From assembly GCF_017115045.1 (NCBI RefSeq), contig NZ_JABXKK010000046.1, positions 1-64,000 on the forward strand: DNA of 64,000 bases, in the 5' to 3' direction. Of this stretch, positions 17,167-26,283 are shown piece after piece; positions within the stretch are counted from its first letter, which is position 1; the number at the start of each line of letters is the position of its first letter. Both the position numbers and the translations under genes were made by a program. The DNA comes from Nostoc sp. NMS8. Lineage in GTDB: Bacteria > Cyanobacteriota > Cyanobacteriia > Cyanobacteriales > Nostocaceae. Below the pieces are notes generated by a model. It searched no databases. It had not been told where the DNA came from and saw only the letters and a list, made by a program, of their open reading frames with translations.

Positions 17167-20100
17167 TTATCTATTTGCAGGACATGCAGCAGCCGTTGGG
17201 CGAGATGATGGCGTAGCTTTTGGTGCATAGGCAACAATGATAATTTTGCCCTCTGGAGTTCTAGCAAAACCTTGGGCTTCAATAATTGTAGAACTCCCAT
17301 TATTAATCACCGGAGTTATCTGTGCATCTCTTTGCGTTTTTGCATCCCCACGTACTGGCGTCGCTGTCTCCCCTGCCAAAGTCGCTAGGGGAATTAAGTT
17401 TGGTGTACCCGTAATTGATTGCAGAGGATTAGGTGGTAAACTACCGCGTCCGCTAACGATAAATTCGCCCAAGGGTTTCTTTGCATAACTCCCTTTAGGG
17501 CAGATTTGGCCAATTTGATTACTTGCATCGATTCTTTCATCTGGTAGTTGAATTAGTCCTTGCGTCGGTTGGACTTCTGGTTGGGTAATGGCGATTTGTC
17601 CCTGTACCCCTAATTCGGAACTGGCAGTAATATCATTTGTTTGGTCTGATAATTTGGGACGGGGTTCGATGCCGAAAAGACTCTGAGTGCTGATGTTGAT
17701 ATTGCCACCTTTACCAGAGAAAGCATTAGCTGTGATGTCGCTGTTTTCGTTGGGGACGGCGACGATGAAGGGTGTATTAATTGTGATGTTACCACCATCG
17801 CCTCCCGCTTGGGCTGTACCTGCGGTGGTGGAAATTTGGCTACCATTGCGTAAGAGTAAGTATTGGGAAAGATTGAAATCTATATTGCCACCATCAGTAG
17901 AGGCTGTTTGAGCAGTGATTTGACCGTTGTTGAGACGGGCAACATCAGCAGTAATATTAATATCACCTGCTGTACCTTTTCCCTGACTGCTACTGCTAAT
18001 AATTCCACCATCTGCGACGTTCAACAGTGGCGTTTCAATTGTTAAACTTCCACCATTACCTGTACTTCTTTGAGATGCACCAGCAGTGATTTCGCTGGTT
18101 CTTTGTCTTTCCAGGGAGCCTTTAGATACACCTGTAACATTTACAGATTCGCTAGCACGGATGGAGATTTTTCCTGCATCACCCTCTCCTGTTGTTTGAA
18201 CAAAAACTTCAGCACCATCTCTTACACTTAATTTTCTAGTTTCAATTGTCAAATTTCCACCTTGTCCTTTAGGTGGTCTGCCGTTTCGAGGGTCTATAAT
18301 ACCTGCATCGACTCTTCCATCTGTTTGAACACCTGCAAAAATACCTGCATTGTAAAAGTTAGGTTTCTCTGTTTCAAATAAATCAATTTCATCGGCACGA
18401 ATAAAAACATTACCAGCGTCACCATCACCAAATGTAGCAGCTTGGATTTTGCTCCCATCACTTACACTTAAGCGCCTAGTTTCGATAGTTAAGTTACCTG
18501 CTCGGCCTTTACCAAGTGCATCTACTTGAGCGAAGAGACCACCTGGAAAACCAACTGAACCTTCTTGACTCGTATCACCTTCACGTCTATTAATTTGCCC
18601 ACTCAATTCCACAGAGTCGGAAGCAAGAATTGTAAAATTCCCTGCATTTCCTTCACCAAAGACACTAGGGCCGATTTGTGAATTTCTAACGATTAACCTT
18701 CCTGTTTTAATTGTTATATCTCCAGCATTACCTCTAGCACCTTGTTGAACATCAGAATCTAAATTACTATCATTCAATATTTCTACTAAATCTTTAGCCT
18801 CAACTGTAATATTTCCTGCGTTTCCTTTGCCATAAGTGCTGGAATTGATTGCACCACCATCTTTAATAAATAAGTTTCCAGCTTGAATATTGACATCTCC
18901 ACTTTTTCCTACTGCACCAGCACCTAAAAATGCATCAATACCACTATCTGTGCCAGAAATTGTGAATGCATCACGCACGTTTATATTTATATTACCGCCA
19001 ATACCTTGCCCACCTGGAAGTGCTTCAGAAGCTCTATCAACACTAACTCCTAATATTCCACTATTAATTAAAGACAATGAGCCAGATGTAATATTTATAC
19101 TTCCACCATTCCCAATAGCACCAGTTTCTACACTACTAAACGAACCCGTGTATTCATCACTATCTAACCCATCAAAAGTGACTGCATCTCTTGCTTGAAT
19201 CGTTATATTTCCTGCATTACCTCGTCCGCGAGTAAAAGAATTAATTTGAGCGCCATTAGTTGCAGTAAGTGAGCCAGTTGTAATGTCGATTTTTCCAGCG
19301 TTACCTAAAGCATCACGAGTCCCAACATTGTTGTAAATATATGATGCAGAATCTATAAAAATTGCGTCACGGGCTGTAATCGAAATATTACCTGCATTAC
19401 CTCTGCCATAAATACTAGAATTAATTTCACTATCATCTTTAATAAACAAGTTTCCAGCTTGAATATTGATATCACCACCGCGTCCTTCAGCGCCCAAAGC
19501 TAAAAAGGAACTGATTTCTCCAGTATCTTGAATAAAAAGATTTCCAGCTTCGATATTGACATCACCACCACGCCCTACAACACCAGACCCTATACTTGCG
19601 AATATACCACTGCCTTTTCCTGAAATTGTAAATGCATCACGCACGTTGATATTTGCTGTACCACCAAAACTTTTTTTACCTTGAAGCTCATCTGATGTAT
19701 TGCTAACGTAAGTTCCTAATGTTCCGCCATTATTTAAGAATAAAGAGCCAGTTGTGATATTAATAGTTCCTCCATTACCAATTGCATCAGCACCAACAAC
19801 ACTAAATAAACCACTTCTATTACCGTTATTATCTTTCCCATCAAAAGTGACTGCATCCCTAGCTTGAATCGTGATATTTCCTGCGTTTCCTCGTCCACGA
19901 GTCAAGGAATTAATTTGAGCGCCATTTGTTACGGAAAGTGAGCCAGTTGTGATGTCGATTTTTCCAGCATCACCTTCAGCACGGCTCTCAACATTGTTGT
20001 AAATATATGATGCAGTATCTAGAGAAATTGCATCACTGGCTGTGATAAAAATATTACCTGAATCACCTTTACCAGAAGTGCTAGAACCTATTTCTCCACC

Positions 20101-22248
20101 ATTTTGGAGGCTTAAATTTCTGGTTTCAATTCTCAAATCTCCACCGTTCCCTTGAGGTAACTTGACTGTGCGAGGATCAAATTGAACACCAGCAAAAATA
20201 CCTGTGGAATAGAAGTTTGGTTTTTCAGTCTCAAAAACATCTATATCATCAGCACGGATAAATAAATTACCTGCATCGCCTTGACCAAAAGTTGCAGCTT
20301 GTACCTTACTACCATCACTTACGCTTAAGCGTTTAGTTTCAATATAAAGATTGCCTCCTTTTCCTTTACCAGTTACATCTAATTGGGCAAGTATGCCTCC
20401 AGGAAATCCATTTTCATTACCAGGGATTTCTCCACTTAATTCTACAGAATCGGAAGCAATAATTTTAACATTACCTGCATTGCCCTCATCATGTACAACA
20501 GAGCCTAATTGGGAATCTCTGACAATTAGATTTCTGGTATTAATGGTTATATCTCCTGTGTCTCCTTTGCCGTAGGTTTCCGAAGTTATAGTCCCACTAT
20601 TTTCGACAGTAATCTCTCCAGCTTTAATAGTGATATCTCCACCACGACCTACAGCACCAGCACCGAGGTTAGCAAATATGCCGCTATTTGTTCCAGATAT
20701 TGTGAACGTATCGCGCACATTAATATCTACTGTGCCACCAATACCTTCACCAGCAGCAATGGTATCAGAAGCTCCGCGCACACTAACATCTAATTGTCCA
20801 TTGTTAGTCAAGAATAATGAACCAGCAGTGATCTTAATCTTTCCACTATTACCAACTCCACCAGCTAGTACACTACTAAATGAACCACTGGAAAATCCAT
20901 CGCTATCGACCTTATCAAAAGTAACTGCAGCTCTGGCTTGAATCGTGATATTTCCTGCATTGCCTCGTCCACGAGTAAAGGAATTAATTTGAGCGCCATT
21001 AGTTAAGGAAAGCGAACCAGTATTAATGTCGATATTTTCAGCATTACCTACACCTCCAGATTCCACAGTATTGAAGATGTCACCACCCACAAGGGAAACA
21101 GCATCTTTTGCACGCACTGTCACATTCCCCGCGTTCCCTTTTCCAAAAGTTGAGGCAGAAATTTGAGTACCATCGCCTAATGACAATGAGCCAGAATCGA
21201 TAAAAATGTTACCGCCATTGCCTTTTGAATCTCCACGCACAAGATTGCTAATCCTACTCCCGGAGCCAGCAACTTTGATTTCCCCCGTAGCATTGAAGGT
21301 AATATCCCCAGCAACAGTTTCAGGAGTTCCTAGACCTTGCCCAATACCAGCAGAAAGCTCACTTCCTTGCAATATCTCTAAATTCCGGGCATTGATTGCA
21401 ATATCTCCTCCACCAGCAGCTTCTACATACACACGCGCTTGATTGGTCAGTGATACATCTGCACGAGTCACGTTCTCAGGAAATCCCAACTTCAAATTAT
21501 CTCCATCAAAAAGAAGGTTTACATTTCCAGATTCCGTTAATCCTCCTAACTCAACTCTCCCACCGTAAGCATTTAATTCCCCGCCATTCATGCTGACATT
21601 ACCGCCAACAAGCAACAAACTTTTACCATCGGGAACACGCAAACCAAATACATTAAAGCCAGCTGGGTCTAATATACCTGTAGGTTCAACGGAATTATTT
21701 TGAATCGCTGCATTTTGATTAATCACATTAAACAACAACGCCGAAGGCTGAATCGTCAACAATGGCGGCGCTTGTGGATTTGTCGCACTGAAATTTCCCT
21801 GATTTCCAAACTGCACGCCGTTCGCAGTTGTCCCCACAAAGGAACCACGCACATCTAACCGCGCATTCTGTCCAAATAAAATCCCATTGGGATTAATCAA
21901 AAACAAATTCGCCGCGCCATTAACTCCCAATGTCCCTAAAATATTCGACCTATTTACACCTGTAACCCGTGTCAATATATTTTCTATGCCTGATGGATTG
22001 CCAAAATACACTCTTTGCCCATCACCGATATTAAACTCAGTAAAACTATGAAAAAGATTGCTACCCCGAATTGCACCACCATTAATTAAATCTGAAGAAG
22101 CACCATTAATTAGAACGTTTGGTGTGATATTAGAACGTTCTGCGCCAAGGGTGTTATCAGGAGTAATTTGTGCCTGGGCTGGTATGCTGCCAAGTATAAA
22201 AAGGGTGAATATAAAAAACTTGGGAAATAAATTTTGTTGAGGCATCAT
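17167..22248 (-). CDS. TpsA2: larger filamentous-haemagglutinin-like exoprotein
   Basis: The product has 1693 residues from the ATG at 22248, which has AAGGAAATTA upstream (an earlier in-frame codon at 22278 has no such site). The layout matches TpsA1: signal peptide (FTLFILGSIPAQAQ), TPS domain (GVNGAANLFLINPNGILFGQ), long beta-helix and conserved tail. The helix contains large duplicated blocks, for example LSVSDGSKVQAATFGQGDAG with FETEKPNFYSTGIFAGVQ, which recurs later as LSVSDGSKIQAATFGDGDAG with FETEKPNFYNAGIFAGVQ. It is secreted by the same TpsB in all likelihood. It is the first of the tpsA pair to be transcribed on the minus strand. Confidence 0.88.
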   Translation of the reverse strand: MMPQQNLFPKFFIFTLFILGSIPAQAQITPDNTLGAERSNITPNVLINGASSDLINGGAIRGSNLFHSFTEFNIGDGQRVYFGNPSGIENILTRVTGVNRSNILGTLGVNGAANLFLINPNGILFGQNARLDVRGSFVGTTANGVQFGNQGNFSATNPQAPPLLTIQPSALLFNVINQNAAIQNNSVEPTGILDPAGFNVFGLRVPDGKSLLLVGGNVSMNGGELNAYGGRVELGGLTESGNVNLLFDGDNLKLGFPENVTRADVSLTNQARVYVEAAGGGDIAINARNLEILQGSELSAGIGQGLGTPETVAGDITFNATGEIKVAGSGSRISNLVRGDSKGNGGNIFIDSGSLSLGDGTQISASTFGKGNAGNVTVRAKDAVSLVGGDIFNTVESGGVGNAENIDINTGSLSLTNGAQINSFTRGRGNAGNITIQARAAVTFDKVDSDGFSSGSFSSVLAGGVGNSGKIKITAGSLFLTNNGQLDVSVRGASDTIAAGEGIGGTVDINVRDTFTISGTNSGIFANLGAGAVGRGGDITIKAGEITVENSGTITSETYGKGDTGDITINTRNLIVRDSQLGSVVHDEGNAGNVKIIASDSVELSGEIPGNENGFPGGILAQLDVTGKGKGGNLYIETKRLSVSDGSKVQAATFGQGDAGNLFIRADDIDVFETEKPNFYSTGIFAGVQFDPRTVKLPQGNGGDLRIETRNLSLQNGGEIGSSTSGKGDSGNIFITASDAISLDTASYIYNNVESRAEGDAGKIDITTGSLSVTNGAQINSLTRGRGNAGNITIQARDAVTFDGKDNNGNRSGLFSVVGADAIGNGGTINITTGSLFLNNGGTLGTYVSNTSDELQGKKSFGGTANINVRDAFTISGKGSGIFASIGSGVVGRGGDVNIEAGNLFIQDTGEISSFLALGAEGRGGDINIQAGNLFIKDDSEINSSIYGRGNAGNISITARDAIFIDSASYIYNNVGTRDALGNAGKIDITTGSLTATNGAQINSFTRGRGNAGNITIQARDAVTFDGLDSDEYTGSFSSVETGAIGNGGSINITSGSLSLINSGILGVSVDRASEALPGGQGIGGNININVRDAFTISGTDSGIDAFLGAGAVGKSGDVNIQAGNLFIKDGGAINSSTYGKGNAGNITVEAKDLVEILNDSNLDSDVQQGARGNAGDITIKTGRLIVRNSQIGPSVFGEGNAGNFTILASDSVELSGQINRREGDTSQEGSVGFPGGLFAQVDALGKGRAGNLTIETRRLSVSDGSKIQAATFGDGDAGNVFIRADEIDLFETEKPNFYNAGIFAGVQTDGRVDAGIIDPRNGRPPKGQGGNLTIETRKLSVRDGAEVFVQTTGEGDAGKISIRASESVNVTGVSKGSLERQRTSEITAGASQRSTGNGGSLTIETPLLNVADGGIISSSSQGKGTAGDINITADVARLNNGQITAQTASTDGGNIDFNLSQYLLLRNGSQISTTAGTAQAGGDGGNITINTPFIVAVPNENSDITANAFSGKGGNINISTQSLFGIEPRPKLSDQTNDITASSELGVQGQIAITQPEVQPTQGLIQLPDERIDASNQIGQICPKGSYAKKPLGEFIVSGRGSLPPNPLQSITGTPNLIPLATLAGETATPVRGDAKTQRDAQITPVINNGSSTIIEAQGFARTPEGKIIIVAYAPKATPSSRPTAAACPANR

Positions 22249-22345
22249 TAATTTCCTTGAAAGATGGTAGATACGCAAGTTTTACGTTGTGATACTAATC
22301 GAATGATTACCCCCCTTATAAAGGGGGAAACAAGAAAATCCGATT

Positions 22346-22545
22346 CCCTCCCCTTTATAAGGCTACGGTGTACACACAAGTCCAAGTAAACTCGCCGAAT
22401 CAACAAATGCGTAGGCGTAGCCAACCGTAGGCATCGCCGTGATTGTAACAATTTAGCTTTGTCACGCCAAGGTAACGCACCGCAAATCTTTGGTGGAGAA
22501 GTTTTTCGGACTTGTGTGTACACCGTTACCTTTATAAGGGGAGGG
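22346..22545. mobile_element. MITE-like element, family A, copy 1
   Basis: Inverted ends of about 38 bp: left arm contains GGCTACGGTGTACACACAAG (22361-22380), right arm CTTGTGTGTACACCGTTACC (22511-22530). Both arms extend outward into ccctccccttta / taaaggggaggg. No ORF of note lies inside, so any transposase would act in trans. A second copy with the same ends but a different core is at 25865-26080. It fills most of the gap between tpsA2 and the DUF928-like gene. Confidence 0.7.
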
Positions 22546-22643
22546 TTAGGGTGGGGTAAAAGAATATTTGATACATCAATAATGACTTTTCAAACATTCT
22601 CTAAAGACAGGGAATTAAGATAAGTGGTTAACCGGACTTGATA

Positions 22644-23402
22644 TTAGGGGGTTGGGTTTGGTTGTTTACATAAATCTTCAACTTTTTCTTGGCGTTTTGT
22701 AATGAAGGATGGAGATGGTTTATCAACTTTGTAAAGAATCTCTAAGGCATCAGACCAAAGGTGGAAAATTCCTTCTTCGGTTTTATGGGTGATTTTGTAA
22801 TTGACGAAGTAATCGGCTTTTTGCAAGGCAATTTCTTCTGGGGAAGCTTTATTTACTTTGAGTTTTTGCTCTAATGTTTGCAAGTCAGTTTGGATTTTGT
22901 TGCGATCGCCATCTGCCATAATTTGAAATGTAGAGCGTGGAGTCACAATCGAGTTACCGCTTGCCAATAGTTCCCATTGGTAAGGCTTCCCAGCTTCCAG
23001 AGCTTTTTCACCGCTATAAAAAACTTTTTGGTCTGTGAGATTGACGGTTTGCATCCACACTACTTCTTCTGTTGCTGGATCGCGAACAATTAATTGGGCG
23101 GTTTTGTTTTCTCCAGAACTGTACCACAAAAATAAGGGGCGATCGCTCCAAACATAATATGTTTCAACTAAACCAGGCGATATTGCACATACGCCACTAC
23201 GGGACACTAATCGTCTTTTCGGTGTGCGTCCCCAAAATGAGGCGATTGAACCAATGAATGTATTTTGAGCAATGATTTGTCTGGGGACTGGGAACTGGGA
23301 AATCTCCCTCATCCCCTCCAATCCCCAATCCCTGTTACCACCGGAAGTGACAACAACAGGAAGAAGTGCCAAGCTAAATAAAGACTGTTGGAGGTTGCGC
23401 AT
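22644..23402 (-). CDS. DUF928-like exported protein
   Basis: The protein has 252 residues with a hydrophobic N-terminus (LFSLALLPVVV). The order of motifs (PKRRLVSRSGVCAISPG, then YVWSDRPLFLWYSSGENKTA, then GKPYQWELL) resembles cyanobacterial DUF928, whose members have a conserved Cys-containing start and a P-FWFYVP-like segment. Function unknown. The 5' end overlaps the preceding CHAT-CHASE2 gene by 29 bp, so the two are likely translated from one transcript. Residues about 21-40 (GGNRDWGLEGMREISQFPVP) are encoded by the G-rich 'gggattggggatt' repeat that is normally intergenic, so part of the N-terminus appears to be captured repeat DNA. Confidence 0.6.
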   Translation of the reverse strand: MRNLQQSLFSLALLPVVVTSGGNRDWGLEGMREISQFPVPRQIIAQNTFIGSIASFWGRTPKRRLVSRSGVCAISPGLVETYYVWSDRPLFLWYSSGENKTAQLIVRDPATEEVVWMQTVNLTDQKVFYSGEKALEAGKPYQWELLASGNSIVTPRSTFQIMADGDRNKIQTDLQTLEQKLKVNKASPEEIALQKADYFVNYKITHKTEEGIFHLWSDALEILYKVDKPSPSFITKRQEKVEDLCKQPNPTP

Positions 23403-25797
23403 GATGTTTTTTCTTTGTAGTAGATAAAACGTAAGTTAAGAAAACTGATGAAGGTAAAAACCAAGGGAGTAAAATCGCCGCAGATATGTAAATTTGTAAG
23501 GCTGCAATACCGTAGGCGATGACTACACTCAAAGAAGCTATGATGATTTTTAGCCGCAGTTGGGGACTCAAATTCGACTGTTTTCTCAGTGCCAATATCG
23601 CAATCTTACCGATAATAATTGCCACCCCAATCATCAAAATATCGGGTATGGGAATCACCAACCGCCGTGTCAGAAAATGGTGAGTCATATAGGCTAAGGA
23701 TTCACCACCTGTCAGTGAAGATTGCTGTGTCCAATAGTTCATTGCGGAGGGTGCTGGCGAGTAGTCGGGTTGTCCAGGTGCGATTCCTAAACGTTCATCG
23801 TTTCCTGAGGCAATTAAAACTACCTGTTTGGAAATCAAGGGAAACTTATTGGTAGCTGAATTTTCGAGTAATTTCCAAGCTGGAATCTTGGTATAAATCT
23901 GGTCGTTGGGAATGGAGAAATCAATTAAGGGTTGCAATCCTAAAAAAGAATGTATCTGCAACAAGAATGGTAAATTACCCTTTTCGGGTTGTTTCTTTTG
24001 GATTGTATCTAGTAGTTGTGTGCGTAAATTTGTGACTCGTGTAGTCTGCGGCTGTGGTAATCCGCTAATTTCTTGGTTCGCTGTTTGCACGAGTGACATT
24101 AAATATGCAATGGGACAAGTCTGATTGCAATCGCCAGGTAATTCGACACGATAAGGGTCTGCATCGGTATATCCTTGTAATGTCCAATTGCGGTGAGCGA
24201 TCGCTGTTAAGTTACTAACTCCCAATTCTTGATTAGATGTGAGAATTGCGCCAAAAATTAGCCACATATTCCCATCTACCGCCTGACGCACTGCTTTACC
24301 TAAATCTCTATCTCCAAATCGCGGGTTTGTTTGCGGCGAATCAAAGACAAAATCCACCCCGACAACAGCAGCGTTCAAATTTTTCGCCCTGTCAATCAAC
24401 TTGGCGATGTAGCTGCGGTTCATTGGGTGCAGTTGAGAATTCGGCAAGTTGGCGCGAGAAATCGATTCGGTGTCAATTTCGACCAATGCCACAGGCGGAG
24501 CCTCATCTGAGGGAATTTGGGTGGTGATCTGACGATAAACTGACTGGGTAAGTATTCGCCCATCTAGGAGTATTTCTTGGACACCAGGAATTAGGCTTAA
24601 AACTAAACTTGCTGTTAAGGCGATCGCTTCTAAAGAACTTGGTAAAAACTGCCGTAGTCGTTGCTTCCACTCAAAAGGAGGAATGCAAAATAATTTACCC
24701 CCCGGATGGCAAAATAGCGAAGGCACTAAGTAAGCAGAAGGATAGGTATGACTGCGTAAAGATTGCCGTGCCGCCATCATGGACTCGTAAATATCCAGGT
24801 GTTTCCCCAATCCTTGTAAAAATAGCACCAAGAATTCTTGGGCTATACGGTTGTGAATTGGTTCGCGCATGACGACGACTTGACTAAAACCCAAGTCAAT
24901 CAAAGAATCAGCAATATTCAACCCACTGCATGAATTGAAAATTGCTACCTGAAGACCGCGTTTTTTGGCGGCGCTGAGTTGGCTGGCAATTTCGTTAATG
25001 GAAATCGACACACCGGGAGCAATACTCAATTCACCCCCCGTCATTTCCGTTTCATTGCTGTGTCCGGCAAAAAACAATACATCCCATCCTTGTTCATCAG
25101 CGATCGCGTCGGTAATTTGCTGGATAACTTGACTAGGTGTTTGTTCTGGTTGCCAACCAGTAAATGTCACATCTGCAATTCGCAGTAACGATTCTAGTGC
25201 CTCTTTTTCTTTCTGAAAATTCAACCCAGTATCATCGCCCAAAATTGCCAGAATCCGGGCGCGGCGCTGTTTGAGTTTGCCGTAATTTACTGTATTGTCT
25301 CCAATATTTAACGGGGCACGAATCAGTTGAATTGCCCCAGTAGTCGCAAATTCCGTACCAATTTCCCACGCTTCCCACGGGAAACGATCTAACTCAATAG
25401 GCGCACAGGTGAGAAAAACTTGGATTGTGGTTGGTTCGAGATTCGCTTTTACAAGTTCCTGACTCGCTTGGGCAATGGCTCCCCGAATTTCATATAATTC
25501 TCCACTACGCAACCAGCGATGAAACTCATACATCAACTTGCTTTCTGCCTTCACAAGTTCCGCGTGCAAGTCTACAGTAATAGTTGCAACCCCACCGCCA
25601 ACCGTCCGTCCCCGCAGATGTTCCGACTGATAAAAGTTGAGATATGCCCGTCGCCACTCTTGATACAGTTGCGTTAAGGTGTTTGGATAACTAACCTGTG
25701 CGTTCAATCTTTGCCCTTGTCCCCAAGACAATTCAAACAAACAGGTTTGCTCGATTTTGTGAACTTTTAAATTAAAAATATGGGAAGGAAGTTTCAT
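23374..25797 (-). CDS. CHAT-CHASE2 membrane protein
   Basis: The protein has 807 residues. The N-terminal half is a CHAT (caspase-like) domain with a His in VLFFAGHSNETEMTGGEL (about 245) and a Cys in VAIFNSCSGLNIADSLIDLG (about 288). A membrane segment (about 390-412) leads into a CHASE2 domain (about 415-690; contains PPVALVEIDTESISRANLPN and VVGVDFVFDSP). Three further membrane segments follow to the C-terminus (ILMIGVAIIIGKIAIL; IIIASLSVVIAYGIAALQI; AAILLPWFLPSSVFLTYVL). CHASE2 is an extracytoplasmic sensor, so this arrangement predicts a periplasmic signal controlling a cytoplasmic caspase-like domain. It overlaps the DUF928-like gene downstream. Confidence 0.88.
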   Translation of the reverse strand: MKLPSHIFNLKVHKIEQTCLFELSWGQGQRLNAQVSYPNTLTQLYQEWRRAYLNFYQSEHLRGRTVGGGVATITVDLHAELVKAESKLMYEFHRWLRSGELYEIRGAIAQASQELVKANLEPTTIQVFLTCAPIELDRFPWEAWEIGTEFATTGAIQLIRAPLNIGDNTVNYGKLKQRRARILAILGDDTGLNFQKEKEALESLLRIADVTFTGWQPEQTPSQVIQQITDAIADEQGWDVLFFAGHSNETEMTGGELSIAPGVSISINEIASQLSAAKKRGLQVAIFNSCSGLNIADSLIDLGFSQVVVMREPIHNRIAQEFLVLFLQGLGKHLDIYESMMAARQSLRSHTYPSAYLVPSLFCHPGGKLFCIPPFEWKQRLRQFLPSSLEAIALTASLVLSLIPGVQEILLDGRILTQSVYRQITTQIPSDEAPPVALVEIDTESISRANLPNSQLHPMNRSYIAKLIDRAKNLNAAVVGVDFVFDSPQTNPRFGDRDLGKAVRQAVDGNMWLIFGAILTSNQELGVSNLTAIAHRNWTLQGYTDADPYRVELPGDCNQTCPIAYLMSLVQTANQEISGLPQPQTTRVTNLRTQLLDTIQKKQPEKGNLPFLLQIHSFLGLQPLIDFSIPNDQIYTKIPAWKLLENSATNKFPLISKQVVLIASGNDERLGIAPGQPDYSPAPSAMNYWTQQSSLTGGESLAYMTHHFLTRRLVIPIPDILMIGVAIIIGKIAILALRKQSNLSPQLRLKIIIASLSVVIAYGIAALQIYISAAILLPWFLPSSVFLTYVLSTTKKKHHAQPPTVFI

Positions 25798-25864
25798 AAC
25801 AAGAGTTAGGAGTTAGGAGTTATATCAAGTCTGCTCAATTACCGATAAGAAAAGTACCCTACAA

Positions 25865-26080
25865 CCCCTCTCTTTGGTAAGGCTACGGTGTACACACAAG
25901 TTGAATTACCCCCCTTAATCCCCCCTTTCCAAGGGGGGATATCGGAAAATCTAGTTCCCTCTAACAACCGTAAATCTAGTTCCCTCCCCTTGCAAAGGGG
26001 AGGGTTAGGGTGGGGTAATTCAAGGACTGGTAATGATTTGATAACTTGTGTATACACGGTAGCCTTGCTAAGGGGAGGGG
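25865..26080. mobile_element. MITE-like element, family A, copy 2
   Basis: The ends GGCTACGGTGTACACACAAG (25881-25900) and CTTGTGTATACACGGTAGCC (26045-26064) are inverted copies of each other and match the ends of the element at 22346-22545. The core differs and itself holds nested C-rich/G-rich inverted repeats (ccccccttaatcccccc / ttgcaaaggggaggg). No transposase gene is present. Confidence 0.7.
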
Positions 26081-26204
26081 AGCCTTTAGCTTTGGCTCTT
26101 TGGGGTAGTGCGGATATTATGGTGATTCCAAAGGACATGATATTAGGAGTTTGGTTTAATAGCAATTTAGATTATTATTAGCGAAATCAATTGGTTTATA
26201 TAAT

Positions 26205-26283
26205 TCAGAATTACGAATTACGAATTACGAATTACGAATTACGTTAGCGTAGCGGGGCGTAGCCCATTACGAATTACGAATTA
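26205..26283. repeat. (gaattac)n repeat with inverted match to 240-300
   Basis: Five or more copies of the heptamer TACGAAT lead into GTTAGCGTAGCGGGGCGTAG, then more heptamers. The same unit in the opposite orientation is near 240-300. It is a typical intergenic repeat of Nostoc-type genomes, lying just after the stop of the DUF1822 gene. Confidence 0.75.

Noticed and set aside
12804..21600. Many plus-strand frames of 60-160 codons opposite the tpsA genes
   Set aside because: They arise from the repetitive beta-helix coding DNA read backwards (Pro/Leu/Ala-rich, repeating pattern) and lack translation signals.
22248..22523. 91-codon frame in the gap before tpsA2
   Set aside because: Covers the MITE-like element and the tpsA2 ribosome-binding site; no protein-like pattern.
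25839..26181. Overlapping frames on both strands around 25.8-26.2 kb
   Set aside because: They are translations of the MITE-like element and its nested inverted repeats; both strands give similar Pro/Gly-rich text.
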